From: Kluyvera cryocrescens NBRC 102467
GTDB lineage: Bacteria; Pseudomonadota; Gammaproteobacteria; Enterobacterales; Enterobacteriaceae
Assembly (NCBI RefSeq): GCF_001571285.1
Contig: NZ_BCTM01000019.1
Coordinates: forward strand, 1 to 64,000
Direction: 5' to 3'
Length of the DNA stretch: 64,000 nt
Position numbers and translations under genes: made by a program. The notes beneath the pieces were generated by a model, which saw nothing but the letters and a program-made list of their open reading frames with translations, made no database searches and was not told where the DNA came from. This document shows positions 1-10,377 of the stretch, in pieces (within the stretch, counting starts at the first letter, position 1; every line of letters starts with the position of its first letter).

Positions 1-18
1 CAACTGAGCTAACGACCC
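1..18 (-). tRNA. lysY: tRNA-Lys (TTT), 5' end only
   Basis: The first 18 bases are the reverse complement of the 5' end of a lysine tRNA (acceptor stem GGGTCGTT followed by the D-arm start AGCTCAGTTG); the rest lies outside the window. It is the next member of the Lys/Val tRNA array and starts 3 nt after the preceding Val tRNA. The acceptor stem (GGGTCG) differs by one base from the GGGGCG of the two complete Lys copies. The symbol is by position in the E. coli array. Confidence 0.8.
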
Positions 19-21
19 GAG

Positions 22-97
22 TGGTGGGTGATGACGGGATCGAACCGCCGACCCCCTCCTTGTAAGGGAGGTGCTCTCCCAGCTGAGCTAATCACCC
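22..97 (-). tRNA. valZ: tRNA-Val (TAC)
   Basis: A 76-nt tRNA on the minus strand with encoded CCA end, GGGTGAT acceptor stem, anticodon TAC in CCTTACAAG and a standard T-arm GGTTCGATCC. It is identical to the Val tRNA at 228-303. The symbol is assigned by matching the lysT-valT-lysW-valZ-lysY order of E. coli. Confidence 0.95.
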
Positions 98-149
98 AAT
101 ACTGCGCTGGATACTACCGGTACTGCTTCCACCGTGCCCACCGATGAAA

Positions 150-225
150 TGGTGGGGCGTGCAGGATTCGAACCTGCGACCAATTGATTAAAAGTCAACT
201 GCTCTACCAACTGAGCTAACGCCCC
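150..225 (-). tRNA. lysW: tRNA-Lys (TTT)
   Basis: A 76-nt tRNA with GGGGCGT acceptor stem, anticodon TTT in ACTTTTAAT, T-arm GGTTCGAATCC and encoded CCA. Only 2 nt separate it from the upstream Val tRNA, so it is a processed part of one polycistronic tRNA transcript read from right to left. Confidence 0.95.
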
Positions 226-227
226 GG

Positions 228-303
228 TGGTGGGTGATGACGGGATCGAACCGCCGACCCCCTCCTTGTAAGGGAGGTGCTCTCCCAGCTGAGCTAATCA
301 CCC
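228..303 (-). tRNA. valT: tRNA-Val (TAC)
   Basis: A 76-nt copy identical to the one at 22-97. The spacers that precede both Val copies in the transcript begin with the same 17-18 nt block (positions 98-115 and 304-321), which shows that a Lys-Val unit was duplicated in tandem. Confidence 0.95.
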
Positions 304-328
304 GATACTGCGCTGGATACTGCTTTAG

Positions 329-404
329 TGGTGGGGCGTGCAGGATTCGAACCTGCGACCAATTGATTAAAAGTCAACTGCTCTACCAACTGAGCTAACG
401 CCCC
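329..404 (-). tRNA. lysT: tRNA-Lys (TTT), first of the array
   Basis: A 76-nt Lys tRNA identical to 150-225, with encoded CCA. It is the promoter-proximal member of the array; a strong promoter lies about 50-80 nt upstream at 456-483. Confidence 0.95.
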
Positions 405-455
405 ACTATTTTCGTCACTTTCGAGCTGTTTGATATCCCTTGGCAACGGCGGCAT

Positions 456-483
456 ATATTACTGAATTCAGAATTCTGCGCAA
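456..483 (-). promoter_or_regulatory. tRNA array promoter
   Basis: On the minus strand a -35 TTGCGC (483-478) and a -10 TAATAT (461-456) are separated by 16 nt. The bases just after the -10 are GC-rich (ATGCCGCCG), the usual discriminator of stringently controlled stable-RNA promoters. The stringent control is an inference from that discriminator. Confidence 0.7.
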
Positions 484-529
484 CAAAAATTTCGACAAAG
501 ATCACTTAACTGCTTATGTTTCATGCGGC

Positions 530-559
530 AAGACCAGAAATAACACGATTTCTGGTCTT
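530..559 (-). terminator. 12-bp stem-loop after cpoB
   Basis: A perfect 12-bp inverted repeat (530-541 with 548-559, 6-nt loop) starts about 10 nt after the cpoB stop codon. In the minus direction it is not followed by a run of U, so it is either a weak or Rho-assisted end of the tol-pal transcript or an RNA-stabilising hairpin. Confidence 0.5.
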
Positions 560-569
560 CCTTTACGCA

Positions 570-1355
570 TTACAGTCCGCTAAGACGTTTTTGCGCTTGT
601 TTCGCACCATCAGTACCTGGGTACTTGCTGACAACCTGCTGGTATACCGCTTTCGCTTTTGCGGTGTCACCCTTGTCCTGCATGATAACCCCAACCTTAA
701 ACATTGCGTCTGCCGCCTTCGGCGACTTCGGATAGTTTTTCACCACCGATGCAAAATAAAAGGCCGCATCATCTTTTTTACCCTTGTTGTAATTCAACTG
801 TCCCAGCCAATAGTTAGCATTTGGCTGATAGGTTGAATCAGGGTACTTCTTGATGAAGTTCTGAAACGCCACAATTGCGTCATCCTGACGAGCGCTGTCC
901 TTCACCAACGCGATCGCCGCGTTGTAGTCGGTATTCGCATCGCCGGTTTGCGCAGGCACGCCGGAGGCCGCCGTAGCGCCGCTAGCAGGCGCTGCTGTCG
1001 CCGCCGCATTGCTTTGGTCACCCGAAGCTTGCTGCGTCTGGGCACCGCCGCTGAGGCTGTCGATTTGCAGCATGATCTGTTTTTGACGATCCACAATCTG
1101 ATTCAGCTGATACTGACTTTCCTGGATTTGGCCTCGCAGGGCGTCAATATCGGTCTGATTATCGGAGAGTTGTTGCTGGAGTTGGGTCAAAAGCTGACTG
1201 TGAGCATTAGAAATACGCTCGAGTTGAGTGACACGGTCTTCGACCGAGCCTGAGCCGACACTACTGATTGGCGCCTGAGCAAAAGCGGCCCAAGGGGCCG
1301 CTATGCCAACCAGTAACGACAGACTCAACAGGTGATGTCTGAAGTTACTGCTCAT
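570..1355 (-). CDS. cpoB: Cell division coordinator CpoB
   Basis: Periplasmic protein of 261 aa that links peptidoglycan synthesis (PBP1B-LpoB) with the Tol-Pal constriction machine. It shows a Sec signal peptide with likely cleavage after residue 26 (AFA-QAP), a coiled coil at about 37-95 (VEDRVTQLERI, then Q/D/L-rich heptads) that mediates trimerisation in the family, an Ala/Ser/Gly-rich linker at about 105-138, and three tetratricopeptide-type repeats to the C terminus (YPDSTYQPNANYWLGQL and similar). It is the last gene of the tol-pal cluster, 9 nt after pal. Length equals the family norm. Confidence 0.96.
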   Translation of the reverse strand: MSSNFRHHLLSLSLLVGIAAPWAAFAQAPISSVGSGSVEDRVTQLERISNAHSQLLTQLQQQLSDNQTDIDALRGQIQESQYQLNQIVDRQKQIMLQIDSLSGGAQTQQASGDQSNAAATAAPASGATAASGVPAQTGDANTDYNAAIALVKDSARQDDAIVAFQNFIKKYPDSTYQPNANYWLGQLNYNKGKKDDAAFYFASVVKNYPKSPKAADAMFKVGVIMQDKGDTAKAKAVYQQVVSKYPGTDGAKQAQKRLSGL

Positions 1356-1364
1356 GCAATTCTC

Positions 1365-3217
<1,853 letters not shown>

Positions 3218-3349
3218 CATTTCTCCCTTATCCAGGCGGAAAGCCCACGATAATTTAGCAGAATGTTAACAAACTAAAATACACAAAACTACCAAAACCC
3301 TGCGAGGATCCCGCCTTTATTTTTCACGTACTGACGCGAAAAACAATCT

Positions 3350-4621
3350 TTATGGCTTGAAGTCCAGAGGCGCATTTTTAAAGGTCTGCCACACCGCTTG
3401 TGACGGTGGTTTCGGGAACTTGGTCATCCGATTTGTTGCCGCCAACATCTGCTGACAGAACGCCGGATCGCCGCCTTCCTGAGTCACTTTCAGTACGGTA
3501 CCGTCTTCGGCCATGTTGACCCGAAGCGTACAGGTTTTCCCTTTATAGGTGTCCCAGTCATACAGGTGGCCTTTGATTGCAGCCTGAACCTGCGCAATAT
3601 AAGACGCAATTTCAGCCTGCGATGCCCCACCCTGCCCAGGTTTGCTACCTTTAGCAGGAGATGAGCCCCCTGCGCTACCGCTGGTACTGCCTTTCGGCGC
3701 ATTCTTACCTGAACTGAGATCGCCCAGCAGGTCATCAACACCAGAAGCCGCAGCGGCCTTCTCAGCTGCGGCAGCCTTCTTCGCTGCAGCCGCTTTTTTA
3801 TCAGCAGCCGCTTTATCGGCAGCGGCTTTCTTATCTGCGGCAGCCTTTTCGGCAGCAGCAGCTTTGTCAGCAGCGGCTTTTTCTGCCGCGGCGGCCGCTT
3901 TGTCTGCCGCTGCTTTTTCAGCGGCGGCTTTCTTCGCAGCTTCTGCAGCGGCTTTTTTCTCAGCGGCTGCGGCGGCTTTCTTCTCAGCATCAGCAGCCGC
4001 TTTGGCAGCTGCCGCTTCAGCAACTTTTTTCGCATCCGCAGCAGCCTTGGCCGCTTCCGCTTCAGCTTTTTTCTGCGCATCAGCAGCGGCTTTCTTCGCG
4101 GCTTCCGCAGCGACTTTGGCCTGGGCATCAGCTTTTGCTTTCGCGTCGGCCGCAGCCTTAACGGCAGCTTCCGCGGCTTCTTTGGCCTGAGCGTCAGCTT
4201 TTGCTTTTGCATCTGCCGCCGCTTTGGCAGCCGCCTCTTCAGCCTGTTTCTGCTGTTCCTGCGCCTGTTTTGCCGCTTCCTGCGCCTGCAGACGCTCTTT
4301 TTCCAGCGCTTTTAAGCGAGCCTGCTCCGCTGCTTGTTTTTCACGCAGTTCTTCGGCCTGCTGCTCAGCCTGTTTTTCACGTTGCTCTTGAGCACGTTTT
4401 GAACTGGCCTGCTGCTGCTGAGTACGATTATAGTTCTCGACGACCGCGCCGGGATCGACCATCACAGCGTCGATGGACGAACCGCCGCCACCGCCCGCCG
4501 CAGCGTCTAAATGTTCATCGAACGAACTCCAGATCAGCGCCGCAAACAGAATGACGTGCAGCACTGCTGAAATAATTATCGCTCGTTTAAGCTTGTCGTT
4601 TTGTTCGGTTGCCTTTGACAC
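3350..4621 (-). CDS. tolA: Cell envelope integrity protein TolA
   Basis: Inner-membrane-anchored protein that spans the periplasm and transmits force from TolQR to TolB/Pal; also exploited by group A colicins and filamentous phage. The start is a GTG (VSKATEQN) with a GGGAACCGAGA ribosome site, giving 423 aa; an ATG eight codons upstream is less likely. One membrane helix (about 13-34) carries the S18/H22 face that contacts TolQ. Residues about 60-300 form a long Ala/Lys/Glu/Asp helix built of repeats such as KAAADAKAKADAQAK and KAAADKKAA. The C-terminal globular domain (about 320-423) has the two Cys of the family (CTL and FCQ). Confidence 0.96.
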   Translation of the reverse strand: MSKATEQNDKLKRAIIISAVLHVILFAALIWSSFDEHLDAAAGGGGGSSIDAVMVDPGAVVENYNRTQQQQASSKRAQEQREKQAEQQAEELREKQAAEQARLKALEKERLQAQEAAKQAQEQQKQAEEAAAKAAADAKAKADAQAKEAAEAAVKAAADAKAKADAQAKVAAEAAKKAAADAQKKAEAEAAKAAADAKKVAEAAAAKAAADAEKKAAAAAEKKAAAEAAKKAAAEKAAADKAAAAAEKAAADKAAAAEKAAADKKAAADKAAADKKAAAAKKAAAAEKAAAASGVDDLLGDLSSGKNAPKGSTSGSAGGSSPAKGSKPGQGGASQAEIASYIAQVQAAIKGHLYDWDTYKGKTCTLRVNMAEDGTVLKVTQEGGDPAFCQQMLAATNRMTKFPKPPSQAVWQTFKNAPLDFKP

Positions 4622-4715
4622 TCTCGGTTCCCAAAAACTGTTCACCCATTACCCTGCAACAAACTGCGTAGGCTGTCGCCAACCTACGCCCGATTATTGC
4701 GCGGCATGTCGGCGA

Positions 4716-5141
4716 TTAAATTGGCTGGGTCATTAACCCGACCGATTTCACCCCGGCGCTGTGTAACAGGTTAAGCGCTTTAATTATTTCATCATAAGGC
4801 ACGTCTTTCGCGCCCCCAATTAAGAAGACCGTCTTAGGATTTGCCTCTAAACGGCGCTGCGCTTCAACAACAACCTGTTCAGGCGGCAGCTGCGGCATCT
4901 TCTCCGGGCCAACGTTCACGCTGTACTGCCCTACTCCGGACACTTCAACAATGACCGGTGGATCATCATTCGTACTGACAGCCTGTGATTCGGTGGCATC
5001 AGGGAGATCGACTTCCACGCTCTGCGTAATGATCGGCGCTGTCGCCATAAAGATCAGCAGCAGCACCAACAACACATCCAGCAGCGGAACGATGTTAATT
5101 TCGGACTTCAGTTCGCGACGTCCGCGTCCACGTCTGGCCAT
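4716..5141 (-). CDS. tolR: Tol-Pal proton channel subunit TolR
   Basis: Inner-membrane protein of the ExbD/TolR family, 141 aa. With TolQ it forms the proton-motive-force motor that energises TolA. The single membrane helix (about 18-38) contains the conserved proton-carrying Asp at residue 22 (IVPLLDVLLVLL). The periplasmic C-terminal domain (about 60-141) ends in the family's conserved SVGLMTQPI. The gene starts 3 nt after tolQ, so translation is likely coupled, and is 94 nt from tolA. Confidence 0.97.
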   Translation of the reverse strand: MARRGRGRRELKSEINIVPLLDVLLVLLLIFMATAPIITQSVEVDLPDATESQAVSTNDDPPVIVEVSGVGQYSVNVGPEKMPQLPPEQVVVEAQRRLEANPKTVFLIGGAKDVPYDEIIKALNLLHSAGVKSVGLMTQPI

Positions 5142-5144
5142 GGT

Positions 5145-6238
<1,094 letters not shown>

Positions 6239-6345
6239 TTTACGTCCCAGTAATGCAAAAAATTTTTTGGGTTTTTGAACTTCGCTACTATACGCGCGGG
6301 AATGATGGTTTGGAATGGGGAGAAGTAAACGGAGAGTAAATTTTT

Positions 6346-6365
6346 ATGGGCTTGTGCAAGCCCAT
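6346..6365 (-). other. 9-bp stem-loop between ybgE and ybgC
   Basis: A perfect 9-bp inverted repeat ATGGGCTTG / CAAGCCCAT with a 2-nt centre lies 19 nt after the ybgE stop. It is followed in the minus direction by A-rich, not U-rich, sequence, so it is not a classical intrinsic terminator. It may mark the 3' end of the cyd transcript after processing. Confidence 0.45.
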
Positions 6366-6384
6366 CATTATCCGGCGAGATTTT

Positions 6385-6681
6385 TTACTGGTAGAAGAAA
6401 AAAATCAGGCCAGCAAATAAGACCAAATCAGCGATAAGCGGACAAAATATCCCCTGCCAGTGAATCGCGCGTGGGCGGAACCCCACTCCGTGAATCACAC
6501 CTGTGCAGACTGACCACATCAGCAGAAAACCGTGCCAGATTTCCAGCTCGCTGGTCTTCGCCGCAAAACGCGTCGGATCCCAGAAGATGCAGCCCGCTAA
6601 CGCCAGGGCCATAACAAGGGAAAGCGCCCGCAGGGGGCGCTTATCCATTATCGCGTACAGCATTGCGATAATATTTTTCAT
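6385..6681 (-). CDS. ybgE: Cyd operon membrane protein YbgE
   Basis: Small inner-membrane protein of 98 aa conserved as the last gene of cydABX operons. Three hydrophobic segments are visible (about 17-33, 45-66 and 78-96). Its function is not established; it is not needed for bd oxidase activity in E. coli as far as is known. The start ATG shares one base with the cydX stop codon (TAATG), so it is translationally coupled. Confidence 0.93.
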   Translation of the reverse strand: MKNIIAMLYAIMDKRPLRALSLVMALALAGCIFWDPTRFAAKTSELEIWHGFLLMWSVCTGVIHGVGFRPRAIHWQGIFCPLIADLVLFAGLIFFFYQ

Positions 6682-6794
6682 TAGTGCTTTTCTTCACCCG
6701 CTTTGGTCGCTTCAACGTGCTCCAGCGCCAGGGCGGTGATCACGCCGAATGCACAGGCAAGAAGCGTTCCCAAAATCCATGCGAAATACCACAT
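6681..6794 (-). CDS. cydX: Cytochrome bd-I oxidase subunit CydX
   Basis: A 37-aa single-pass membrane protein beginning MWYFAWILGTLLAC, the hallmark of CydX. It stabilises the heme arrangement of the CydAB core. The hydrophobic helix covers about residues 5-25 and a charged tail follows (EHVEATKAGEEKH). It lies 14 nt after cydB and overlaps the ybgE start by one base. Confidence 0.96.
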   Translation of the reverse strand: MWYFAWILGTLLACAFGVITALALEHVEATKAGEEKH

Positions 6795-6808
6795 ATTCAG
6801 CTCCTTAC

Positions 6809-7948
6809 TTAGTACAGAGAGTGGGTGTTACGTTCGATATCTTCTTTGGTGATACGACCGAACATTTTCCAGTAACACCAGGTGGTGTAGGCCAGAATAA
6901 TCGGTACGAAGACAATCGCGACATAGGTCATCAGGTTCAGCGTCAGCTGGCTGGATGTTGCATCCCACATGGTCAGGCTCGCGTTCATCATTGTGCTGGA
7001 AGGCATAATGAATGGGAACATGGCGATACCGGCAGTCAGGATAATGCACGCCAGCGTCAGCGAGGAGAACAGGAACGCCCATGCGCCTTTATCCGCTTTG
7101 GTGGTCGCGATAGTCAGCAACGGCAGTACTACGCCCAGAGCAGGAATCGCCCACAGCGCCGGCATGTTGTTGAAGTTCACCATCCATGCACCGGCTTCAC
7201 GCGCCACTTCTTTGGTCAGCGGGTTAGACGGGCCGGTGTGATCCAGTACCGATTTCACCACATAACCATCGATGCCGTAGTAAACCCAAACGCCTGCCAG
7301 TGCGAAGCACACCAGCGTGACCAGCGCCGCCACCATAGAGACGTTGCGAGTACGCAGGTGCAGTTCACCGACGGTACGCATTTGCAGATACGTTGCACCC
7401 TGAGTCAGGATCATCGCGGCGCTAACAATACCGGCCAGCAGGCCAAACGGGTTCAGCAGTTGGAAGAAATTGCCGGTGTAGTACAGACGCATATATTCAT
7501 CGACATGGAACGGCACGCCCTGCAGCAGGTTACCGAACGCCACGCCAATGACCAGCGGTGGCACAAAGCTACCGATGAAAATGCCCCAGTCCCACATGTT
7601 ACGCCAGCGGGTGTCTTCAATCTTCGAGCGGTAGTCAAAACCAACCGGACGGAAGAACAAAGAAGCCAGCACCAGAATCATCGCCACGTAGAAGCCAGAG
7701 AAGGCCGCCGCATAGACCATCGGCCATGCAGCAAACAGCGCGCCGCCGGCGGTGATGAGCCATACCTGGTTACCGTCCCAATGTGGTGCGATGGAGTTAA
7801 TCATAATTCGACGCTCGGTGTCGTTACGACCGAGGAACCGGGTGAGCATGCCCACCCCCATGTCGAAGCCATCGGCGACAGCAAAACCAATCAGCAGGAT
7901 ACCGATCAGCAGCCACCAGATAAAACGCAATACTTCATAATCGATCAT
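6809..7948 (-). CDS. cydB: Cytochrome bd-I ubiquinol oxidase subunit II
   Basis: Inner-membrane subunit of the high-affinity quinol oxidase that reduces O2 to water without proton pumping. The 379-aa length matches the family exactly. It begins MIDYEVLRFIWWLLIGILLIG and contains eight or nine hydrophobic helices, including the conserved DGFDMGVG (residues 26-33) and WDGNQVWL (57-64) motifs. It follows cydA by 15 nt in the same operon, with cydX and ybgE downstream. Confidence 0.98.
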   Translation of the reverse strand: MIDYEVLRFIWWLLIGILLIGFAVADGFDMGVGMLTRFLGRNDTERRIMINSIAPHWDGNQVWLITAGGALFAAWPMVYAAAFSGFYVAMILVLASLFFRPVGFDYRSKIEDTRWRNMWDWGIFIGSFVPPLVIGVAFGNLLQGVPFHVDEYMRLYYTGNFFQLLNPFGLLAGIVSAAMILTQGATYLQMRTVGELHLRTRNVSMVAALVTLVCFALAGVWVYYGIDGYVVKSVLDHTGPSNPLTKEVAREAGAWMVNFNNMPALWAIPALGVVLPLLTIATTKADKGAWAFLFSSLTLACIILTAGIAMFPFIMPSSTMMNASLTMWDATSSQLTLNLMTYVAIVFVPIILAYTTWCYWKMFGRITKEDIERNTHSLY

Positions 7949-7963
7949 TTGACGACTCCTGTC

Positions 7964-9532
7964 TTAGCGTGCCGGCTGAGTAGTCGCGGTAGACTGCTCA
8001 TAGTGGTAACGACCGGTTTTCAGGCTGCTTGGGCCACGGCGGGCAAATTTGAACATCAGGTACAGCTCCGCCACGAGGAACAGGGTGTACAGACCGCAAA
8101 TCAGCAGCATCGAGAAGATCAGATCGCCCGGAGTCAGGCTGGAGTTGGCCACTGCCGTTGGCAGTACCTCACCAATCGCCCACGGCTGACGGCCATATTC
8201 AGCGACGAACCAGCCGGACTCAATGGCAATCCACGGCAGCGGGATCGCATACAGCGCGGTGCGCAGCAGCCATTTTTTCTCGCCGATCTTGTTACGAATA
8301 ACGGTCCAGAAGGAAACCGCAATAATCGCCAGCATCAGGATGCCGCACGCCACCATGATACGGAAGGCGAAGTACAGCGGTGCAACGCGTGGGATCGAGT
8401 CTTTAGTAGCCTGGCTAATCTGCGCTTCCGTCGCGTCAGCAACGTTGTCGGTATAGCGTTTCAGCAGCAGACCGTAGCCCAGGTCTTTCTTAACGTTGTT
8501 GAACTCATCGCGAACGGTCTGGTCAGTCGAGCCACCGCGCAGCTGTTCCAGCAGCGAATAGGCTTTCATCCCGTTACGAATACGCTCTTCGTGCTGCACC
8601 ATCAGATCTTTCAGGCCGGTCACCTGCTTATCAACCGAACGGGTAGCAATGATGCCCAGCGCGTAAGGGATCTGAATCGCAAAGTGGTTTTCCTGCGCAT
8701 CCTGGTCCGGAATACCAAACAGGGTGAAGGCTGCCGGAGCCGGCTGCGTTTCCCATTCGGCTTCAATCGCGGCCAGTTTGGTTTTCTGTACGTCACCCAT
8801 TTCGTAGCCGGATTCATCACCCAGAACGATAACGGAGAGGATAGCCGCCATGCCGAAGCTCGCTGCAATCGCGAACGAACGTTTCGCAAAGGCGAAATCA
8901 CGGCCACGCAGCATATAGTAGGAGCTGATACCAAGAACGAACATCGCGCCGCAAACGTAGCCAGATGCCACGGTGTGGACGAATTTAACCTGCGCAACCG
9001 GGTTGAGGACCAGCTCAGAGAAGCTGACCATCTCCATACGCATGGTTTCAAAGTTGAAATCGGAAGCGATTGGGTTTTGCATCCAGCCGTTCGCTACCAG
9101 AATCCACAGTGCGGAGAGGTTGGAGCCAAGCGCCACCAGCCAGGTGACAGCCATGTGCTGGACTTTACCCAGACGATCCCAACCGAAGAAGAACAGACCT
9201 ACAAAGGTAGATTCGAGGAAGAAGGCCATCAGACCTTCGATGGCCAGTGGCGCACCGAAGATATCACCCACGTAGTGGGAATAGTATGACCAGTTTGTCC
9301 CGAACTGGAACTCCATCGTCAGACCGGTAGCCACACCCAGCGCAAAGTTGATACCAAACAACTTGCCCCAGAACTTGGTCATATCTTTATAAATCTGTTT
9401 GCCGGAAAGGACGTAAACCGTTTCCATGATTGCCAGCAGGAACGCCATACCCAGCGTCAGCGGAACAAACAGGAAGTGGTACATCGCGGTCAAGGCAAAC
9501 TGTAAGCGCGACAGTTCGACTATATCTAACAT
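7964..9532 (-). CDS. cydA: Cytochrome bd-I ubiquinol oxidase subunit I
   Basis: Heme-bearing subunit of the bd oxidase (hemes b558, b595, d). I chose the second of two adjacent ATG codons, which gives 522 aa and better spacing from the GGAG site. The heme-ligand His19 (LTAMYHFLF) is visible, as are the conserved GRQPW motif and the quinol-binding Q-loop region around residues 240-320 ([14 protein letters not shown]). The protein is nearly identical to E. coli CydA. Expression in E. coli rises under microaerobic conditions through ArcA and FNR, and matching sites are seen upstream. Confidence 0.98.
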   Translation of the reverse strand: MLDIVELSRLQFALTAMYHFLFVPLTLGMAFLLAIMETVYVLSGKQIYKDMTKFWGKLFGINFALGVATGLTMEFQFGTNWSYYSHYVGDIFGAPLAIEGLMAFFLESTFVGLFFFGWDRLGKVQHMAVTWLVALGSNLSALWILVANGWMQNPIASDFNFETMRMEMVSFSELVLNPVAQVKFVHTVASGYVCGAMFVLGISSYYMLRGRDFAFAKRSFAIAASFGMAAILSVIVLGDESGYEMGDVQKTKLAAIEAEWETQPAPAAFTLFGIPDQDAQENHFAIQIPYALGIIATRSVDKQVTGLKDLMVQHEERIRNGMKAYSLLEQLRGGSTDQTVRDEFNNVKKDLGYGLLLKRYTDNVADATEAQISQATKDSIPRVAPLYFAFRIMVACGILMLAIIAVSFWTVIRNKIGEKKWLLRTALYAIPLPWIAIESGWFVAEYGRQPWAIGEVLPTAVANSSLTPGDLIFSMLLICGLYTLFLVAELYLMFKFARRGPSSLKTGRYHYEQSTATTQPAR

Positions 9533-9868
9533 CATGACTCCTTGCTCATCGCATGAAGACTCCGAGATTGAACCCGTTATCAGGATTCAAACACATGCCC
9601 CAATACAAATTTATTTGTCCCCTTCCCTACTGCCACCCCTTGCGGAAACAGGAAACAGCAATAAGTGAAAGTTACAAACGTGTTAATAAAAAACTCAATT
9701 GATCCCTAAAATATATTACGCTGTAAAACCCTTACAATAAACAGGTTTTTATTGGATAAGTTTTACGTTTTTCGACAGTGATCAATTTATAGCGAATCAG
9801 GTAGGTTTCAGCCAATTTGATCCACGACAATTTAACGGTTTTGGCAAGTTATATCCAGTCATTACATA

Positions 9869-9882
9869 TTGATTTAAATCAA
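9869..9882. promoter_or_regulatory. FNR box of cydA
   Basis: TTGATTTAAATCAA is a perfect palindrome matching the FNR consensus TTGAT-N4-ATCAA. It is about 340 bp upstream of the cydA start. FNR is a known oxygen-dependent regulator of cydAB in E. coli. Confidence 0.8.
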
Positions 9883-9896
9883 CTTAACGCAATATT

Positions 9897-9904
9897 GTTA
9901 ATTA
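9897..9904. promoter_or_regulatory. ArcA-like box of cydA
   Basis: GTTAATTA matches the core ArcA-P recognition element, with a related TTAATTAA about 8 bp further on. The pair is 15 bp from the FNR palindrome. ArcA activation of cydAB in low oxygen is established in E. coli; the assignment here is by motif only. Confidence 0.55.
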
Positions 9905-10337
9905 TGTTTTTAATTAAGACTCATGGTAAATTTAATGTTAATGGCGTGTTTTCTAATTTACATTGACGGTTATCAAGTAAGGGGAAACCTGGAGAGAAGG
10001 TAATTGAATTTAACTATTGGCAGGATCAATAACGAGGAAAGCCCCGTATAGTTTAAAGTAGACCGTCCGTCATTTTTTTCCAGCGCAAATCCTATCGCCG
10101 CTTAAAGCAACATTTCATTAACCAATAGAATTATTAAATTAACATTCGCCGCGATGGCTGTAGAGAACCGCCTCGTCGGGATGGGAATTCCTCGTTAACT
10201 GAATGCGCGAATAATGAACGGTTAACTATCGCGACAGTGCACTCTGCTACTGAGTAACGAGCCGGGCGTGGCTGGGAAAGGAACGGTAGGTAAATCATCC
10301 CTACACCGCTATTGTCCAATGTGATGTGCAGCGTAGC

Positions 10338-10372
10338 CCCCAACAACGCCGATAATGCTGGCGTTGTTGGGG
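10338..10372 (-). other. 13-bp stem-loop after mngB
   Basis: A perfect 13-bp inverted repeat (10338-10350 with 10360-10372, 9-nt loop) begins 5 nt after the mngB stop codon. The minus-strand sequence beyond it has no U run, so termination would not be purely intrinsic. Its stability suggests a role in 3'-end protection or Rho-assisted termination. Confidence 0.6.
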
Positions 10373-10377
10373 CTCGG

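Larger units (their letters stand above)
9533..10336 (-). promoter_or_regulatory. Long cydA upstream region
   Basis: Some 800 bp between cydA and the end of mngB carry no recognisable gene. The cydA-proximal half is AT-rich and holds an FNR palindrome and an ArcA-like box (listed separately). In E. coli cydA has several promoters spread over this distance, so a long complex promoter is expected. The half beyond about 10000 has no feature I recognise; a 70-codon minus-strand frame there resembles no known protein and looks like chance. Confidence 0.6.

Noticed and set aside
1-404. Regularly spaced repeats that could suggest a CRISPR-like array
   Set aside because: The repeated units are complete 76-nt tRNAs with encoded CCA ends; there are no unique spacers of constant length and no cas genes.
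3642-4190. 182-codon alanine-rich frame antisense to tolA repeats
   Set aside because: Simple reflection of the repetitive Ala/Lys codons in TolA.
6749-9289. 846-codon open frame antisense to cydX, cydB and cydA
   Set aside because: The length is striking, but the product is a low-complexity His/Gln/Arg/Asn-rich chain as expected from the complement of highly biased, membrane-protein codons; no ribosome site or known family is seen, and the sense genes are certain.
10134-10346. 70-codon minus-strand frame upstream of cydA
   Set aside because: Starts inside the mngB stem-loop, lacks a ribosome site, and resembles nothing I know.
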